24,570 bases of DNA from Bacteroidales bacterium UBA1628. GTDB lineage: Bacteria; Bacteroidota; Bacteroidia; Bacteroidales; UBA932. How positions within the stretch are numbered: the first letter of the stretch is position 1; every line of letters begins with the position of its first letter. Positions 22,363 through 24,570 of this stretch are shown piece by piece. A program made the translations under genes and the position numbers. Under the pieces are notes generated by a model. That model was given only the letters and a program-made list of their open reading frames with translations, was not told the origin of the DNA and ran no database searches. The stretch covers positions 1 to 24,570 of the forward strand of contig DCMG01000044.1 of the NCBI GenBank assembly GCA_002321335.1, in the 5' to 3' direction.

Positions 22363-22454
22363 GTCGTATAAATTTAAGAAGAGGCGGTTCGGCCCGGCAG
22401 TAAATCGAAAGAGTTGAAAAAGAGTGAATTATTTTGAAAATAGTTGTCGAAAAA

Positions 22455-22486
22455 TCTGCGCATTGTTAGAATTAATACTATCTTTG
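22455..22486 (+). promoter_or_regulatory. hicAB promoter
   Basis: TCTG (22455-22458, one mismatch to TTTG), 20 bases, then TATCTTTG (22479-22486, perfect). A transcript would start near 22493, about 15 bases before the hicA ATG. HicB proteins with a helix-turn-helix commonly repress such promoters. Confidence 0.6.
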
Positions 22487-22507
22487 TATCAGTTAAAGAA
22501 ATGAGAT

Positions 22508-22663
22508 ATGAAGTACAACGAATTAATGAGGCAACTGAAAAAGGCGGGGTGCTACGACACAGGAAGACAGCAAAGTGGACACCCTCTCTGGTTCAGCCCA
22601 AGAACAAACAAGGTGTTCAAGGTCAGTAATCACGGAACTGACGAAGTGGCGACCGGAACATAG
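22508..22663 (+). CDS. hicA: HicA-type toxin, interrupted near its end by an amber codon
   Basis: 51 residues before TAG at 22661-22663. HicA toxins are small double-stranded-RNA-binding-fold mRNA interferases. The sequence MKYNELMRQLKKAGCYD...SGHPLWFSP...VFKVSNHGTDEVATGT covers the whole core, including the expected catalytic His (His25). The usual C-terminal helix is missing from the 51-residue product, but the frame continues after the TAG as AQIKKAAGI and ends with TAA at 22691-22693, exactly what family members have, giving a normal length of about 61 residues if the amber were read. So it is either a recent nonsense allele or read through in some hosts. A 7-base inverted repeat (GGGGATT/AATCCCC, 22684-22698) covers the second stop. 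Confidence 0.75.
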   Translation: MKYNELMRQLKKAGCYDTGRQQSGHPLWFSPRTNKVFKVSNHGTDEVATGT

Positions 22664-22717
22664 GCACAAATCAAAAAGGCAGCGGGGATTTAATCCCCAT
22701 AAAAACAGAGTACAGTT

Positions 22718-23122
22718 ATGAGAAAGGTTAACGCAATTATTGAAAAGGCATCAGATGGAAATTACAGCATCTATATGGACGCTGGCGATATGCCTTATCT
22801 TGTCACCGGAACCGGAAAGACTGTGGAAGAGGCACGCAAGGTGTTTGAGGATGGTTACGAAGACATCAAGAAATACTATGCTGAAAATGGTGAACCATTC
22901 GAGGAGGTTGAGTTCAGCTACCAGTATGACATTCCTTCCTTCCTTCAAGAATACGCATATCTCATCACGCTTTCGGGACTTGAAAGAATTACCGGTGTCA
23001 ACCAGAAACAACTCGGACACTACATCAGCGGCTATAGGCATCCTTCCGCCAAGACCGCCAAGAAGATCGAGGACGGAATAAGAAGATTAGGACAAACATT
23101 TTCGTCTGTCAAATTCGCTTGA
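22718..23122 (+). CDS. hicB: HicB-type antitoxin with DNA-binding domain
   Basis: 134 residues. The N-terminal half (KVNAIIEKASDGNYSIYMDA, GKTVEEARKVFEDGYEDIKK) is the partial RNase-H-like HicB fold that covers the toxin. The C-terminal half (LSGLERITGVNQKQLGHYIS, RHPSAKTAKKIEDGIRRLG) is an XRE-type helix-turn-helix that would repress the hicAB promoter. It follows hicA by 54 bases (24 after the second hicA stop), as in HicAB operons, and appears intact. In a prophage the pair may stabilise the element or limit other phages. The distance to the integrase end (83 bases) is filled by a terminator. Confidence 0.85.
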   Translation: MRKVNAIIEKASDGNYSIYMDAGDMPYLVTGTGKTVEEARKVFEDGYEDIKKYYAENGEPFEEVEFSYQYDIPSFLQEYAYLITLSGLERITGVNQKQLGHYISGYRHPSAKTAKKIEDGIRRLGQTFSSVKFA

Positions 23123-23178
23123 TTGCAATCGGCCTTCGGGCCAAGCGAGTACTTCATTTCATTTTCTTTGACAGACAG

Positions 23179-23207
23179 GCGGCATCCGGAAGGGTGCCGC
23201 TTCTTTT
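23179..23207 (+). terminator. Terminator hairpin between hicB and the integrase
   Basis: GCGGCATCC/GGGTGCCGC (nine pairs including one G-T, GGAA tetraloop) is followed by TTCTTTT. It ends plus-strand hicAB transcription at the point where the minus-strand integrase stop (23206-23208) begins. A smaller GGCC-TTCG-GGCC hairpin lies just upstream near 23130. Confidence 0.75.
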
Positions 23208-24369
23208 AGAAGTAGGACTCGTGGTGGCGGATGGACTCGTTGGCGGTGCGTGTCTCCAGAGGTGTGTAGAGGTCGGTCATCTGGAGGGAATGGTGGCGGG
23301 CTTGGTCACGGACCGAAAGGAGGTCGGTGCGGGCCTTGATCAGATCCGTGATGCCGGTGTCCTTGAGGCTGTAGAACTTATACTCGGAGGGGAGTTTCAG
23401 ATCCTTCTTCAGGTGATAGGTCCAGAAGTCACCGAAATGCTTTGCCGGATGGTGTTCGGCCCCCGGGCGGAATCCGGAACTGAAAAGATACCAATCAGCC
23501 GGACATGTCAGGACATCAAGGTCGAGCATCAGTTTGAGCACGCAATCCGGAAGGGTCACAACGGCATCCTTCCGGTTCTTTGAATATTCAGCCCTGACGG
23601 AAATGGTACCACCCTTGACAGAAATGTCACCGATGCGGATAAAACTCATCTCCTTGGGGCGTATGAAGCAATAATAGAGGACGTAGCACGCCAGAAGATA
23701 GTGGCGGTTGCGGTCGCCGCAATATTCACGGATGGCAAGCATCGTCTCCTTCGGGATGACGGTGCGATTCTTGGCACACTTGCGCTTCCCCTGCACTGCG
23801 GAAAGATTGGCGGTGAAGTCCTCACTGATGAAATTCTTCTCCATAAGCCATCCCGCAAAGCTGCGAAGCCAGGAAAGGTAATTGTCCCTGGTTCTGGCAG
23901 CCTTTCCGCAATCGAGCCAGAGCCAGTCAAGGAATTTCGAGACAACCGATGATTTCAACTGGTAGACGTAGCAGACAGGCTTGTGCTGTTCCTTGTTCCA
24001 CGCCCTGAACACGTTCAGGAACGAGGTGTAGCCATTATAGGTCTTGACACGCATGATGTCGGACTCCGTCAACTTGTACAGATAGCGGTAGTATTTCTCA
24101 CAGACATCATCGAAAAGAGTGTATTCCTCTGGATTGTTCAGGGACAGGTAAGGATTCCAACCTTGCGAGAGTTGGTCATTTATGTTGATGACCATGTCGT
24201 TGGCGTACCGTCTGCGGGCGGTGACACCTTTGATTTTAGGAACGGACACCCTCTTTCTTCTGAGGCGGCCGGTTTCCGGATCAAGGCAATAGAATTCAAC
24301 ATACCAACGCTTTCCCTCGGCAACTTTTGCCGGAATAAAGCCATTCGTCGTGCGGAGACTTGAAGACAT
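23206..24369 (-). CDS. int: Tyrosine recombinase (phage integrase)
   Basis: 387 residues from ATG 24369; the frame continues to 24450 but that extension is AT-rich leader. An N-terminal arm-binding-type domain (RWYVEFYCLDPETGRLRRKR) and a SAM-like core-binding domain (about 84-180) precede the catalytic domain. Catalytic positions: Arg237 in FIRPKEM, a Lys in YSKNRKD (264 or 267), His359 in RHHSLQMT, and the nucleophile Tyr368 in DLYTP. The usual HxxR box is Y-S-L-K (333-336), so Lys replaces the second Arg, a variation I have seen in Bacteroidetes integrases. It integrates or excises the prophage at the adjacent tRNA-Met and is transcribed away from that tRNA. A palindrome just before the ATG suggests autoregulation. 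Confidence 0.9.
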   Translation of the reverse strand: MSSSLRTTNGFIPAKVAEGKRWYVEFYCLDPETGRLRRKRVSVPKIKGVTARRRYANDMVININDQLSQGWNPYLSLNNPEEYTLFDDVCEKYYRYLYKLTESDIMRVKTYNGYTSFLNVFRAWNKEQHKPVCYVYQLKSSVVSKFLDWLWLDCGKAARTRDNYLSWLRSFAGWLMEKNFISEDFTANLSAVQGKRKCAKNRTVIPKETMLAIREYCGDRNRHYLLACYVLYYCFIRPKEMSFIRIGDISVKGGTISVRAEYSKNRKDAVVTLPDCVLKLMLDLDVLTCPADWYLFSSGFRPGAEHHPAKHFGDFWTYHLKKDLKLPSEYKFYSLKDTGITDLIKARTDLLSVRDQARHHSLQMTDLYTPLETRTANESIRHHESYF

Positions 24370-24373
24370 TTTT

Positions 24374-24406
24374 TTTGTTGGGGAAATTTTTGAACTCCCC
24401 AACAAA
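24374..24406. repeat. Perfect 11-base inverted repeat before the integrase start
   Basis: TTTGTTGGGGA (24374-24384) and TCCCCAACAAA (24396-24406) flank 11 bases. The near arm lies 4 bases upstream of the integrase ATG (minus strand). There is no T tract on either side that would make it a terminator in the minus direction. It is a likely operator or an RNA hairpin that hides the translation start. Confidence 0.65.
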
Positions 24407-24429
24407 GGTTTGACAAGAACCGGCTCAGA

Positions 24430-24517
24430 GCGCAAATTTTTTTGGCGCAAATCTGGCGCAGCATTTTTAGCAATTTTGCCGCAACTTCTTGACTTACAAG
24501 ACGTTACGGCAAATTCG
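24430..24517. other. Probable att-flanking region with short direct repeats
   Basis: The stretch between the integrase leader and the tRNA 3' end has three GCGCA copies (24430-24434, 24445-24449, 24456-24460), two of them as TGGCGCA 11 bases apart, and CTTG-ACTTA-CAAG further on (about 24488-24500). Such repeats beside a tRNA att site can be integrase arm or excisionase sites; this is inferred from position. Confidence 0.35.
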
Positions 24518-24570
24518 TAGCGGGGGAAGGACTCGAACCTCCGGCCTCCGGGTTATGAGCCCGACGAGCT
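24518..24570 (-). tRNA. tRNA-Met(CAT), 3' part (runs off the window); probable attachment site
   Basis: Read on the minus strand, the end of the window has the anticodon arm with loop CTCATAA (anticodon CAT at 24557-24555) closed by TCGGG/CCCGG, a T-arm with GGTTCGAGTCC, the acceptor strand CCCCGCT and discriminator A at 24518. No CCA is encoded. The 5' part lies beyond the window. The loop and CAT anticodon fit an elongator methionine (or tRNA-Ile2 with modified C). Its 3' end faces the integrase, the classic layout of a prophage integrated into a tRNA 3' end. Confidence 0.85.

Noticed and set aside
22661..22663. TAG recoded as an amino acid throughout this phage
   Set aside because: TAG is used as a sensible stop for the adhesin (15646-15648) and the fibre gene (18186-18188), each followed at once by a well-placed next start. 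Only hicA shows conserved sequence after TAG.
1..24570. CRISPR arrays, insertion sequences or transposases
   Set aside because: No regularly spaced direct repeats and no transposase motif were found; the only recombinase is the integrase.

Overview
The window looks like the late-gene half and one end of an integrated, tailed (siphovirus-type) prophage in a member of the Bacteroidales. The evidence is: several promoters of the Bacteroidetes type (TTTG, 18-20 bases, TAnnTTTG); start codons mostly preceded by A-rich leaders instead of Shine-Dalgarno sites; tail proteins built from BACON, PEGA and Big_2 domains; and protein families (DUF6712, DUF6941, DUF6808) that I associate with Bacteroidales elements. 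The mid-to-high GC would suit something like Alistipes better than a low-GC Bacteroides, but that is a guess. Family names come from memory and motif reading, not from searches.

Layout from left to right. (1) 1-4013: a tightly overlapping head/neck operon with the end of an unknown gene, the portal protein, a DUF6712-like connector candidate and three small neck or tail-completion candidates. (2) 4014-5803: a visibly AT-rich four-gene cassette (DUF6941-like, an unknown, a DUF7689-like NC/H protein, a small membrane protein) placed between the neck genes and the tape measure. (3) 5804-19320: the tail module, with tape measure, a secreted accessory protein, a distal-tail/baseplate-like protein, a 1188-residue multi-domain adhesin, and a run of short, GC-rich tail-tip genes. 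Three of these transcription units begin with a shared promoter of the form TGTCCTTTS-N18/19-TAnnTTTG. (4) 19323-22211: the lysis region (holin candidate, M15 endopeptidase, DUF6808 membrane-anchored protein), interrupted by a structured tRNA-like RNA and a GHKL ATPase plus STAS-like (DUF4325) gene pair with its own promoter and a large hairpin behind it. (5) 22212-23207: a possible small RNA, a strong terminator and a hicAB toxin-antitoxin pair. (6) 23206-24570: a tyrosine integrase on the minus strand, reading away from a tRNA-Met(CAT) whose 3' end abuts the prophage and is the probable attachment site.

How the parts fit: morphogenesis, tail and lysis genes all run on the plus strand, and the integrase converges on them from the att end with one terminator hairpin between hicB and the integrase. 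Three passenger units (4149-5803, 20430-21621 and hicAB) sit in the plus-strand late region. Two of them have their own promoters, which suggests expression in the lysogen for defence, exclusion or maintenance.

The most unusual signals are: BACON domains cut at the same internal point across two successive gene boundaries (16260-17260); the tRNA-like RNA at 20188-20330; the GHKL/STAS pair beside it; the shared tail promoter; and a hicA whose conserved C-terminal tail continues in frame after an amber codon.
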